From Bathymodiolus brooksi (Eukaryota > Mollusca > Bivalvia > Mytilida > Modiolidae), in assembly GCA_963680875.1 (NCBI GenBank), contig OY804579.1:38958397-39022396 (forward strand): 64,000 bases of DNA. Reading direction: 5' to 3'. The position numbers and the translations under genes were made by a program. Below the pieces are notes generated by a model that saw only the letters and a list, made by a program, of their open reading frames with translations, searched no databases and was not told where the DNA came from. Of the stretch, positions 36,821 through 47,500 are shown in pieces; position 1 is the first letter of the stretch, and each line of letters opens with the position of its first letter.

Positions 36821-37296
36821 GTGTCTTAAAAAATATACAAAAGGCAAAATTATGTCTTCACAAAAGTGCATGAAAGCCTGTCCAGAAGCTAAGAACTCCC
36901 ATATATAGACAAGACATGTGTATTTAAGATGACAGCACTTAACAGGGTAGAGATAGTACACTGTTTGACTCATATTACCGATATATGTGTTAAGACATGA
37001 TAATATCTCACGATTTAATTATGATATGTCTGTAAATCCATATGTCATTTTTCACTGTGTCTTAAAAAATATACAAAAGGCAAAATTATGTCTTCACAAA
37101 AGTGCATGAAAGCCTGTCCAGAAGCTAAGAACTCCCATATATAGACAAGACATGTGTATTTAAGATGACAGCACTTAACAGGGTAGAGATAGTACACTGT
37201 TTGACTCATATTACCGATATATGTGTTAAGACATGATAATATCTCACGATTTAATTATGATATGTCTGTAAATCCATATGTCATTTTTCACTGTGT
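36821..37296. repeat. Perfect 236-bp tandem duplication downstream of SUN
   Basis: Bases 36821-37056 and 37057-37292 appear identical through their whole length (GTGTCTTAAAAAATATAC...GTCATTTTTCACT). This implies a very recent duplication, gene conversion or an assembly duplication. It is noncoding. Confidence 0.95.
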
Positions 37297-39865
37297 TTGA
37301 GGTAAAAAGGAAACAGGGTTCGTAAATTTTATTTCGACCAATTTTTTATTTCATTTTATTGACCAATGTGTTTTTGTTGTTTTGGTTTACAATAAGATGT
37401 TGTATTTTAATATGCAAAACTAATTTATATTTTACAATTTTTGTTGATGCCAGCTGTGTTGTCATGAATATAGACATAATTTTATTATTTTGCTCAATTC
37501 CTCAATTCGTATAAGTGCTTCAAACGTTTGCTGAGTCAGTTACCACGGTTACTATGTTTAAGGTCTGAGTCAGTTACCACGTTTACTACTATGTTTAAGG
37601 TCACATTTAAAACCAGATGTGTTTAATGGTATATGTGTCATACAAAATTGCTTTGAAGTTTTTGATTTAAGGATGAATTATTCATAGCATTATAATTCAT
37701 AAAATTTATTTCATTTTTCATTTTCAAGTTGTTGATCTGGTACAAAGCAGACCTCATCATCTCATTGAAAATTAACATGTTCTCGCCATGATATAGCTGA
37801 AAAATTGCTGAGTTGGCATTAAAGAACAATCACTCACTCACTCAAATATCTATAAATCTGGAGTGCTGATTTTTTTCCAATAATAAAACAACAATTTAAA
37901 AATTTGTAGTAAGATGATTATTTACTGTCTTTTCACATTTCAAATTAGAATAAAAAATGACAATGGAAATTTCACAATTTGGTGGCCTTATACAAAAATT
38001 GATATTTTTCATCAAAACTTTTTGTAGTCAATTTTTATTTTATTATAATATTCTTGATACACAGGTGAAAAAATAATTCAGATATGATGTACCATTAATG
38101 AGCATTACTTTTAGTTAGTTTTGTAAACAAACACATGTGCTTGAATCAGAGATGATAAAAACAATTGATTAATTGATTATCTATTGGATGATTTGATAGT
38201 TTTATGACCACTGACCATTTTTATGGAAGATTCCATTAAATGAAGGGGAAAGCAGCATGGATGTAGCTAACTTTTCATCAATACCAAAAGAAAGAAATTA
38301 GTTATTTGCAATGCAATTTATTTCAAAATATCTAATGTATAATTTTCATTTAGTAAAATCCAACTAAAAGGGAAGAATACACATAATGAGCAAACTAAGA
38401 TTCCAGGTGATTCCTGTTATTATTAGTGGTTCACATCTGGTCAGTGGAGGTGGAGTTTTGACCTTATCAGTAGGCAGTTAACCTCAAGCTAGGTCAGAGT
38501 GATGTAACTTCTCCCACCAATTTCATGTGTTTACTGCACAGGGTGTGAATTTTCCAGCTATATTTAGAGTTTGTGTGAAGAAATTCTATCTTTCTGGTCA
38601 AATCATTCTTGATTTATGATTCAAGGTCAATCCTGAAGTGTTCCCATGGCACATTTGTGACTTTTATTCAAGAAAATGTGGTATCAAGAGGAAAATTACA
38701 ACTTTTGGGATTTTTCCACTACAATTTTTGACATAAAATGTCGACTTTGAATGAAATTAGCTCCTGCATTGGTACCCCTAGAAGCTTGGTTTTGTTATGT
38801 GTTGTTCTTAGACCTATTATCTGCAAAACCGTGTCTCGGATTTCTGATGGAATTAATAGAACAAATTTTACACACAATTAAATTTGGTGAAATCTTATGA
38901 AGTCAGGCTGTATGCACATAATGGGGCTTTAAGAGAGATTGAAACATCACAGGAAAAATCTGAGACACGGTTTCGGAGGTCATGCTGTGTTGATTAAGAA
39001 ATTGTAAAAAGTTTTACCATTTGAATAAACATGAAACAGCTAATTTTGGTCAAGTGCACACATCAAGATTTTGCAACTAATTGCATAATAATTAATTATG
39101 TAATTGTTGCATAATCATAATATTATAATCAGTGGAAAGATATATCTTTCTTCTTTCAAATGGTACCTCATTTGTTAATTTTGATGCAATATTAAGAAAG
39201 TTACAGCTGTTTTCAGATGGAAGATTGGAGGAAAAAAATCTTTGTATAGTGCTACCTTAAATGTGAGAAAGATTTACTTTTTTGTATTGTTTTGGATGAT
39301 GCAATTGCATAATATGAATATCCATGAAATATGGAATTTGTTGTTTCTATTATTTTTATTGTAATTTTTAGCATGCATGATATTCAAATATTGCCACAAA
39401 TTGTTAATTTATCTAAAGATTAAACTATTGTTTAAATATAAAATAAGAACTTAAATTACTACATGAGACCTTAAAAAAAACTATAATGTGTTACATCATA
39501 GTGTCTTACTGTGACTTTGCTGTTCATATGTGAGTTCCACCAAATAGAAAACAATTGAGCAACAAATGTGATCCAAACATATTAACTTTGATTTCTAATG
39601 TGACATCATATTGACGTCACCTTATCAAATCCTCAATAAACATACTACATGTATCATGGATATGTTTTGTTCAAAATGGACTTCTCGTCACATATCATAT
39701 CTCGGGCTTTGCCTTGAATGTGATTTTACTCTGAGAAATCCCTTCTCGCAAAACAAATCAACGATACTATATATGTAATGATTTTGTCTACACAAGTATT
39801 GACATGTGACCACACCTAATTGCTGTTGTATGTAGGTAGTGTTGTGCCTTTGTTTTCTATGCAGT
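37297..39865. other. Gene-free intergenic stretch
   Basis: No gene is supported. The stretch includes a short direct duplication (TGAGTCAGTTACCACG at about 37531 and 37567), a family-B SINE tail at about 37725-37845, and an 18-bp inverted pair AAACCGTGTCTCGGATTT / AAATCTGAGACACGGTTT at about 38827 and 38964. Confidence 0.5.
37725..37845 (+). mobile_element. SINE family B, 3' tail only
   Basis: Shows GGTACAAAGCAGACCTCATC, GTTCTCGCCATGATATAGCT and GAAAAATTGCTGAGTTGGCATTAAA-like tail sequence, followed by CAATCACTCACTCACTC. The head is missing. Confidence 0.6.
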
Positions 39866-39869
39866 ATCT

Positions 39870-39980
39870 CATGTAATAAAGTTTGTCAGTGACTTGCCAC
39901 AGGTCGGTGGTTTCCTCCACCAATAAAACTGACCGCCACGATATAACTGAAATATTGTTGAAAGTGGCATTAAACTTGAT
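39870..39980 (+). mobile_element. SINE family A, 3' part
   Basis: GTAATAAAGTTTGTCAGTGA, GGTTTCCTCCACCAATAAAA and the tail ATTGTTGAAAGTGGCATTAA are present; the tRNA-like head is absent. Confidence 0.65.
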
Positions 39981-40153
39981 AACACTCTAACCCCCCCCCT
40001 ATGCAGTATCTCAATAGTGTCTAGAGAATAGTACTAATTGAGAAATGCATATTATTGCTAAGATAGATGTGGAAATTATGAGATTTTTAAGGTCTTTTAA
40101 TACTGTATTCAATCTCAGAAGTACATGGTGATAACTTGGCCATTGACCAATTA

Positions 40154-40331
40154 CAGTCAAACCTTCCCATGTGATCACCTCTATTAAGCAGTCACCTGCA
40201 TTGAAATGTCACCTTTTCTTGTCCTTTCATAGAAAATTTCATATGAATTGAACCTCTTTTAAAAGGTCACCTGTCTTATAAGGTCACTTTTTCTTTGTCC
40301 CAAGGATGACCTCTTAAAACAGGTTTGACTG
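40154..40331. mobile_element. Tc1/mariner-type MITE (CAGTCAAACCT ends), copy 1
   Basis: TA-flanked element with ends CAGTCAAACCT and AGGTTTGACTG. The interior is AT-rich with ACCTCTATTAAGC-like and AAGGTCACC phrases. TA duplication plus CAGT ends fit pogo/Tigger-like MITEs. Confidence 0.75.
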
Positions 40332-41203
40332 TACTTTAAATGATATACTTGTCTCTGATTAAACCATCTAAATAAGTGTACTGTAATCATTTTTCTCAAA
40401 ATTATATATTCCTCCACATAATTTGTGATGATTTAAACCACACTGTAAACCTAAAAAGATTTAGGCATGCATACATATTAAAGAAACAAAGATTTATCGA
40501 ATTAAAAAACAAAAAATGGCTGTCAATTTTTTTTTTTTCAGGATATGTTAACATTCCATGATTCTTCATGATAAGAAATTGAAAATAAAATTTTTAATAT
40601 TTTTTAAAAATATTAATTGTATGGCGATATATTATGTATTTTGATCCAAAGTATTCAAGTGATTGAAAAGTTGTAGTTGAGTTGAATGTTGTTCATAAAT
40701 TCGAAGAAAGCTAGCTCAGTTATTTGTGGGAAAAACTATTTTCCTTGAACATGAAAATTTATCTTAAATTGCTCAAAACAATTCATTAAAAAAATAATAA
40801 TTTTATTATCTGACAATTAAACTTGTTGGTATATATATTTCTATTAAAATCAATTTCTTCATTTTTGATGTTTCATTTGTTGTTATAAGGGACATGTTTT
40901 TAAGAGAATCTCAGTATGCATATATTTAATTAAGCAAAGTTTTTACAATTTTTCACTAGCCCGAACCAATTTTTACTAGACTAGGGCTTAGGGGGTTGTG
41001 GTTATTTGGCACAGACGGTATTGATCGTACAATATCAACATTTTATCACCATCATTAAATGGCAGATTATCATTTTACATTATTTCAGAAGGCAGCTGTT
41101 AGTTATATATTTAGGTTGTGTAGTATTTATATTTTATTTGTTTTTATTAGGAATCATCATTGTTACTGATTTTGTGCTTTATTTTGTATGTTAATGCTAG
41201 CCT

Positions 41204-41331
41204 TACAGCCATAAAACTTTCGAGTATGAAACTCGTACTCCAAAATCGTCCAATCAGAACGTCATATTTAATAAATACAGTGTTCTGATTGGACGATAAT
41301 GGAGCATGAGTACGAAAGTTTTATGACGGTA
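41204..41331. mobile_element. 128-bp fold-back MITE
   Basis: TACAGCCATAAAACTTTCG at the left matches CGAAAGTTTTATGACGGTA at the right as an inverted repeat. A second inner pair (TCGTCCAATCAGAAC / GTTCTGATTGGACGA) extends the stem to about 55 bp. TA at both outer ends suggests a Tc1/mariner-like insertion. Confidence 0.75.
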
Positions 41332-41564
41332 AAGCCCAGATCAATTTATTACTTGTATGGTTTTTCTTACAACTTCGTAGAGGCACAAGTGTTTCTCTAT
41401 ACTTGACTGAAAAGTAAGAATGTTCGGAAATCAAACAATTACATTTTAAGTTTATTATGGCAACCTTATATGATATATTTAAGATAATTTGAATTATTGT
41501 AAAGTCTCACAAAGGGAACAGACTATTAATACTTCTATGATATTGTTGTAATAACAAGGCTGTA

Positions 41565-41744
41565 CAGTCAAATCTGTCTTAATAAGGGCACCTCTAAATA
41601 ACAAATCACTGTCTATAAAGGGCAGTCTCATTTCCCCCATTAATGAATATTGCATATAATTTTAACATGTATATAAAGGGCAACTGCTCATAAAGGCCAC
41701 ATTTTCAGGTTCCCTTGAGTGGCCTTTATATACAGGTTTGACTG
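41565..41744. mobile_element. Tc1/mariner-type MITE (CAGTCAAATCT ends), copy 2
   Basis: TA-flanked, with CAGTCAAATCTGTCTTAA at the left and ACAGGTTTGACTG at the right. Same family as 40154-40331 with a diverged interior (ATAAAGGGCA repeated). Confidence 0.75.
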
Positions 41745-42319
41745 TATGTTATATAATTTACTTACCCGTACGATATCTAAAAATGATTACAAAAACGAAA
41801 ATGTGCTTTTTGAGTTGATGTTAGTCTTTATATTTGTACAATGGAATATGTTGTCACTCATTAAAGTTATTAACAGTCTGTAACATTGGGTGTTTTTAAT
41901 TATTGCATACTGAGTACTCTTTGGATCATTACTATGTAGTAATATGCATGTCTACTCCACATAAAGGGGCCGATGGATCCCAGTTTATATTCTATTCTCG
42001 ACTTAACACTAACAGTCATCTCTTTAAAAAAATTTAGTCTTCATCATGGATTTCCATATCTTAACTGCTTCCAGACATGTTCCTGGTGTAGTCTGGCCCA
42101 GCTTGTTCTATGAAAAAACTTAAATGTGGATCTCACAATGGGTGTCTTGCATGGAGTAAGAGAAATTTACTCTTTGTTTAATGTGGATATTTTCTGAGTT
42201 GTGTTTGTCATATTCAATTATATGAGATCTTTTTGTATGTTTAATAATTGTTATATGGACATGAACATATCAACAAGATGTTGCACGCTACGTCGTGCTA
42301 AGAATACCCCCACTCGTTC

Positions 42320-42640
42320 ATTTGTAAGTCGCACAGTAAACAGGAAGTAGATATGCGGTAAACCTGGAAAGGGGAGACACGGTACAAGTCACCATGCCAA
42401 AGCCATATATCAAATATAAAATCATTTCTTCCAGTAGAAGCTGAGATAACTGTTACGAAAGTTTTCATTACGGCAAACATGAAAAATTCTAAGTCGCACT
42501 GTAAACAGGAAGTAGATGTGCGGTAAACCTGGAAAGGGGAGACACGGTACAAGTCACCATGCCAAAGCCATATAACAAATATAAAATCATTTCTTCCAGT
42601 AGAAGCTGAGATATCTGTTACGAACGGACGGACGGACAAG
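42320..42640. repeat. 165-bp unit duplicated in tandem
   Basis: Starts at AAGTCGCACAGTAAACAGG (about 42327) and again at AAGTCGCACTGTAAACAGG (about 42492). Both copies contain CCTGGAAAGGGGAGACACGG and CTTCCAGTAGAAGCTGAGAT. The second ends in GAACGGACGGACGGACAAGG. The minus-strand frame through it is produced by the repeat. Confidence 0.85.
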
Positions 42641-43213
42641 GTGATTGCAATATAATAATTAGTAAGAAAGGTTATGAATGTAATTGAACATGACAGACTA
42701 TCTTAACTTTACACGTGGACACAAACTAATGTGAAGGAACAGGACTTTTATTGTATTTCACAGTAGGGGCTTCATTAATGAGCATGACTCGTACTCTTAA
42801 AGTGAGGATGAAATGGCCCAAGCCTACAGTTGAGCAGTACTCTTTACTTCTGTCGATAAACATTCCATCTTGGGTATCTGTCGTTTTAATGTTATTTTGC
42901 GTTAGAATTTCCTTTCCTAGATGCAGGGTTTTCCACAAGAAAAGTAAAATATGAGTGAAGGAATTCCACAAATACTGTTAGTATTTATTGATTGGATTTT
43001 TCTCCTTGAGTTATATATAATTTTATTATCTCCCTTACTTGTCTGAAGGATGACTATGTGAAAACTCTAAGGATATTATGGAATAATCACTTTTACATGA
43101 AAAAAAAAATCTTTTTAAAAGATTTAGAAAAAAAGATAGGATTGGCTCAAACAAAGTGGTAGCATGAGGAACATCTCCTATGTCCTCATGATAAGATTCA
43201 TGTTCTAGTATCA

Positions 43214-43312
43214 ATATTATGTTATTGGTGTTAAATGCCACCTTTAACAATATTTCAGTTATATTGTGGTGGTCAATTTTATTTCTGGTGGTAACCAATA
43301 CTACCTGGAAAA
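43214..43312 (-). mobile_element. SINE family A fragment, minus strand
   Basis: The reversed 3' tail is seen as AATGCCACCTTTAACAATAT and CAGTTATATTGTGGTGGTCA. Only about 100 bp remain. Confidence 0.55.
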
Positions 43313-43489
43313 CCACATGGAGGAATGAAACTCACTTCTTTGGTGGTGATATATATATCTGATTATATAATAGATATAAATGTGACTATCATAAGATCAT
43401 TGCCATGATGACCTCCTCAAGTATTGAATTCATGAGATATTGCTATACACATGTATTTGATGATGATGGATTTCATTGTTTATATATAT

Positions 43490-43625
43490 GCTTGATACAA
43501 CATTATGTGATCATGTTTGTCGGTGACTTGCGGCAGGTCGGTGGTTTTCTCCAGTTTCTTCCACCAATAAAACTGACCACAACGATATAACTGAAATATT
43601 GTTGAAAAGGGTGTTAAACACAATA
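43490..43625 (+). mobile_element. SINE family A, 3' part
   Basis: ACAACATTATGTGATCATGT, GGCAGGTCGGTGGTTTTCTC and the tail GATATAACTGAAATATTGTT are present. It lies immediately upstream of a family-B copy. Confidence 0.6.
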
Positions 43626-43647
43626 ACCTTAACCCTCATTTATATCT

Positions 43648-43980
43648 GTGGTGTAATGGTTAGCATCGCCAACTCGAGTGCGGTAGATCGTGGATTCGAG
43701 CCTCGGTCAGGTCATATAAAATTTGTATTTACTGCATTAAGGAGCAAGATCAAAGACTGGTTGTTTCAGAGTAAAAAAAAGTTATGTGACATTTCTACCC
43801 ATGACTGGTTTTTTTCAGTGAGTTATCGCAATAAAACCCAGCACAGAGTATTGGTATTGGCCTAGTACAAAGTGGACATCATCATCATCATCTCTTTCAA
43901 ATATAACTTGTTCTCACAATGATATACCTGAAAAATTGCTCACTTGGCGTTAAAATAAAAGTTACTCACTCGCTCATTAT
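43648..43980 (+). mobile_element. SINE family B with the best tRNA-like head
   Basis: GGTGTAATGGTTAGCATCGC (A box) and GTGGATTCGAGCCTCGGTC (B box) are spaced as in a tRNA gene. Next come AAGGAGCAAGATCAAAGACTGG and the shared 3' tail ATGATATACCTGAAAAATTG...GGCGTTAAA, then TCACTCGCTCA. The missing 3' acceptor pairing and the long non-tRNA body make it a SINE, not a tRNA gene. Confidence 0.75.
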
Positions 43981-44512
43981 TTACACTTCAATTATTATAA
44001 GTTTTTAACAATTATTTTTATAACTACTTTTATTTTGTGTTGTGAGATGTAGCTTGTCTATGGCAATAAAGATGAAAATCTTCTCAGTATTCTACTATGC
44101 ATGGGGTTCATATTCTGAAATAAAGAACAAGAAAGTGGTCTTAGAAGAATATTTTACCAAACAATTTTTTCACCATTGTGCCAGGAATATTCAGGTTCAG
44201 TAATAAACAGAAAATGTTGTACTACAAATGTACATGTATGTTGAAATCCAAAAATTCCAATCTGTCTGAAATTACCAGTTTCTAAATCAACATGTTTTTT
44301 CTTAATTTTGTAAATATTCATATTCTGTACCTTAAAGTAAACTTGGTGATGAATGGTGTTAAAGCTTGTGAAACCCTGTACAATTTAATATGTAGTTGAT
44401 CTTATCCAGGATTCATGTCCTGTTTCTATGTAATAAAACTAAAAACTATTTCCATGATCAGGAGCCATTCTCAGTACTTCATTAATGTTAGAAAGTTCAA
44501 AATTGTTTGTAT

Positions 44513-47500
44513 TTAATGATGATTTCTGTTACTTACAGTTTGGACAATAGGACTGTTCATACAGTTACTTGGAGGTGTAAAGGAATCCATCTTTTTTATA
44601 CCAGCAGTAATACCACTAAATCCTATACTCTGCACAACATATTCTGTAAAAAAAACCCACCAAATACTAATTCCACCCATGCAAGCTTGTGTCATTATGA
44701 AAGAAAAAGATTACACACTAATTGATAAAACCAGCATCAAACATTAAATATTTCCATTCAGTAACATATTATTTAGTCTAAAGTGGTTCCAAAGAGGGGG
44801 CTAGAGGAGTCTCTTCGTTTATTTCCTAGGTCAAAATGAAATCAACTTCCAGAAAGAGTAGGTGAAACTTTTCTGTATTATTTGTTTCCGAAAGAGGCAA
44901 CGGAACTTCCGAAAGAGGCGATATATTGAGGAAGAATGTTATTTGTTTCCATTACGGGCGAACTGGAAATGGCAGGAAGTTACATACAATTTGTTCCATG
45001 CCTTCTCAGCACCTGGTGCAGATTTCCTATGTTTCTGTTGTGAGGAAAAGAAGACTTGAGAGTATTTACTGGGATCAGTAAAAGTCCTCGTATTCAGACA
45101 TTTTTTTATGAGGAATTAATAATCGATTTTTTTCTCTTGCTATTTGAAAATGGGCACTGAACATCAATTTCAGTCTGCGACATGCAAAATCGTCGAGTTT
45201 CGATTTTCCTCCGTTTCTACAATTTTATGATTGGATTTTGAAACTCTTCTGACGGTGTAGTGTTTTGGGTTTTTTGTTGTTGTTGTTTTTTTTATTATTA
45301 TTAGGAGTGAAGTTAGCCAAGTTCACCCATCACAAGTATATCAGATGTCAAACGAACTTGACCTTTTTTAGGTCAAATGACTTCATTACGATCGTTGTCA
45401 TCTTTGTGCTCTGGGAAAGACGAGCCTTAAGCCTTAAACTACTAATGCTCTGGGAAAGACGAGCCTTAAGTCTTAAACTACTAATGCTCTGGGAAAGACG
45501 AGCCTTAAGCCTTAAACTACTAATGCTCTGGGAAAGACGAGCCTTAAGCCTTAAACTACTAATGCTCTGGGAAAGACGAGCCTTAAGCCTTAAACTACTA
45601 ATGCTCTGGGAAAGACGAGCCTTAAGCCTTAAACTACTAATGCTCTGGGAAAGACGAGCCTTAAGCCTTAAACTACTAATGCTCTGGGAAAGACGAGCCT
45701 TAAGCCTTAAACTACTAAGTCGAAATTGATTGAGAAATTCAAAGACAATCAGTAGGTTTTGCTCCTAGTATGAGCCATGGCTGAGTCACAAGTAGAAGCC
45801 GTTTTCCCGACAATATATTCATGGATTTCAAAATCCTTGAATTTAAATAGGAAAGAAAGTCGGAGCGAACCAGAGAACCCACCACTGGAGCTTATCGCTG
45901 ATATAAATGAGCGATTCATTAATAATACAAATGTATATAAAGAAGCATCAATATGTTCCAATCCTTGTAAGGAATTTAAAATAATTGCCATAATCCGAAG
46001 CTAGAGAAAAAAAATTGAGATGCTGTGGAAACAGATATCACGAAAAAAGATAACTCACATGAATTATCATCATGATGGGGGAAATCTACCTCTTAGCTGC
46101 CTTAAGCTTGGACCATAGACATCTCGTCTGTCTCTGTCCAGAGATCATAATATATAGGTACAGAAGGGGTTCTAGCCGACTTTATATTAGTCAGTGTGTT
46201 AGAATCGGGGTAGGATTCTGGATGCCTTTACAAAAGCTTCTCGCACCACCCCCAAACTTGACGTTTAAGAAGTAACTACGAAAGAGCTGAACCTAAATCT
46301 GAGGGTAGTCCAACTCCTGGAGCTCCGGTCATTACAACTTTATTTCTTATACTTGCGTTGTATAACTTATCATCGCATGATATCCCTCGTGTCAGTTCTC
46401 AAATGTCAAGAATTTTTTTGTCAATGTGTGACGTAAAAATATTTTTGACATTTACGTCACCGAATATGGTACTGCTTTGACAACTATTTTACCTATTTTG
46501 TTCCTGTATTTAAATACTGTTACAATGACAGCCGGAACCTTTGAACCGTAATGAGAGCGGGAGGTTTGGCGCCTTAAAATCTGATTCAACCCACCATTTC
46601 TTTAGAAATGCCTGTACCAAGTCAGGGTCATTACGGTTTTCACAGTTTTCCAGTTGTTGACTGATTTTGTCTGTTTATATAATTATGAGTTTTGACTTTC
46701 CCTTTGTAAGATTGTTCGGAGTTCGATAATTTTGTTATTACCCTTATTCTCTAACAAGAACACATTTATTTACAACCACTGTAAACTTTATTTCTTATAC
46801 TTACGTTGTATAACTTACCACAGCATGTTTCACCCTGCATCAGTTCTCCAGTAGGGACAGTGATTTGCAGTTACTGTACCCTCGATTTTTAATATTTCCT
46901 TTGTATAACTTACCACTGTATCAGTTCTCTAGTAGGAACGCGTGAATTTGCAGTTACTGTACTCTCAATTTTTAATATTTCTTTCGTATATATTACTTAC
47001 CACTGTAACAGTTCCCCAGTAGGAACATGAATTTGCAGTTACTGTAGCCACAATTTTTAACATTTCCTTCGTATATATTACTTACCACTGTAACAGTTCC
47101 CCAGTAGGAACACGTGAATTTGCAGTTACTGTAGCCGCAATTTGTAACATTTCCTTTGTATAACTTACCACTGTAATAGTTATCCAGTAGGAACACCTGA
47201 ATTTGCAGTTACTGTAACCGCAATTTTTAATATTTCCTTTGTATAACTTACCACTGTATCAGTTCTCAAGTAGGAACACGTGAATTTGCAGTTACTGTAC
47301 CCTCAATCTTAAATATTTCCTTTGCATAACTTACCACTGTATCAGTTCTCAAATAAGAACACCTGAATTTGCAGTTACTGTAACCACAATTTTTAATATT
47401 TCCTTTGTATAACTTACCACTGTATCAGATCTCAAGTAGTAACACGTGAATTTGCAGTTACTGTTCCCTCGATCTTAAATATTTCCTTTGCATAACTTAC

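Noticed and set aside
42726..42971. Minus-strand 81-codon ORF as terminal exon of the ependymin-related gene
   Set aside because: No similarity to the family's C-terminus and no good acceptor in phase.
43648..43720. A functional tRNA gene
   Set aside because: A and B boxes are present but no acceptor stem closes; the body continues as SINE family B.
44530..44537. GTAAGT after exon 5 as the donor of a further ependymin-related exon
   Set aside because: Reading through gives an in-frame stop seven codons later and a family-typical length; no convincing downstream exon with matching phase was seen.
45265..45729. 154-codon frame with a repeated 13-residue motif
   Set aside because: Produced by the 39-bp minisatellite; no start context or homology.
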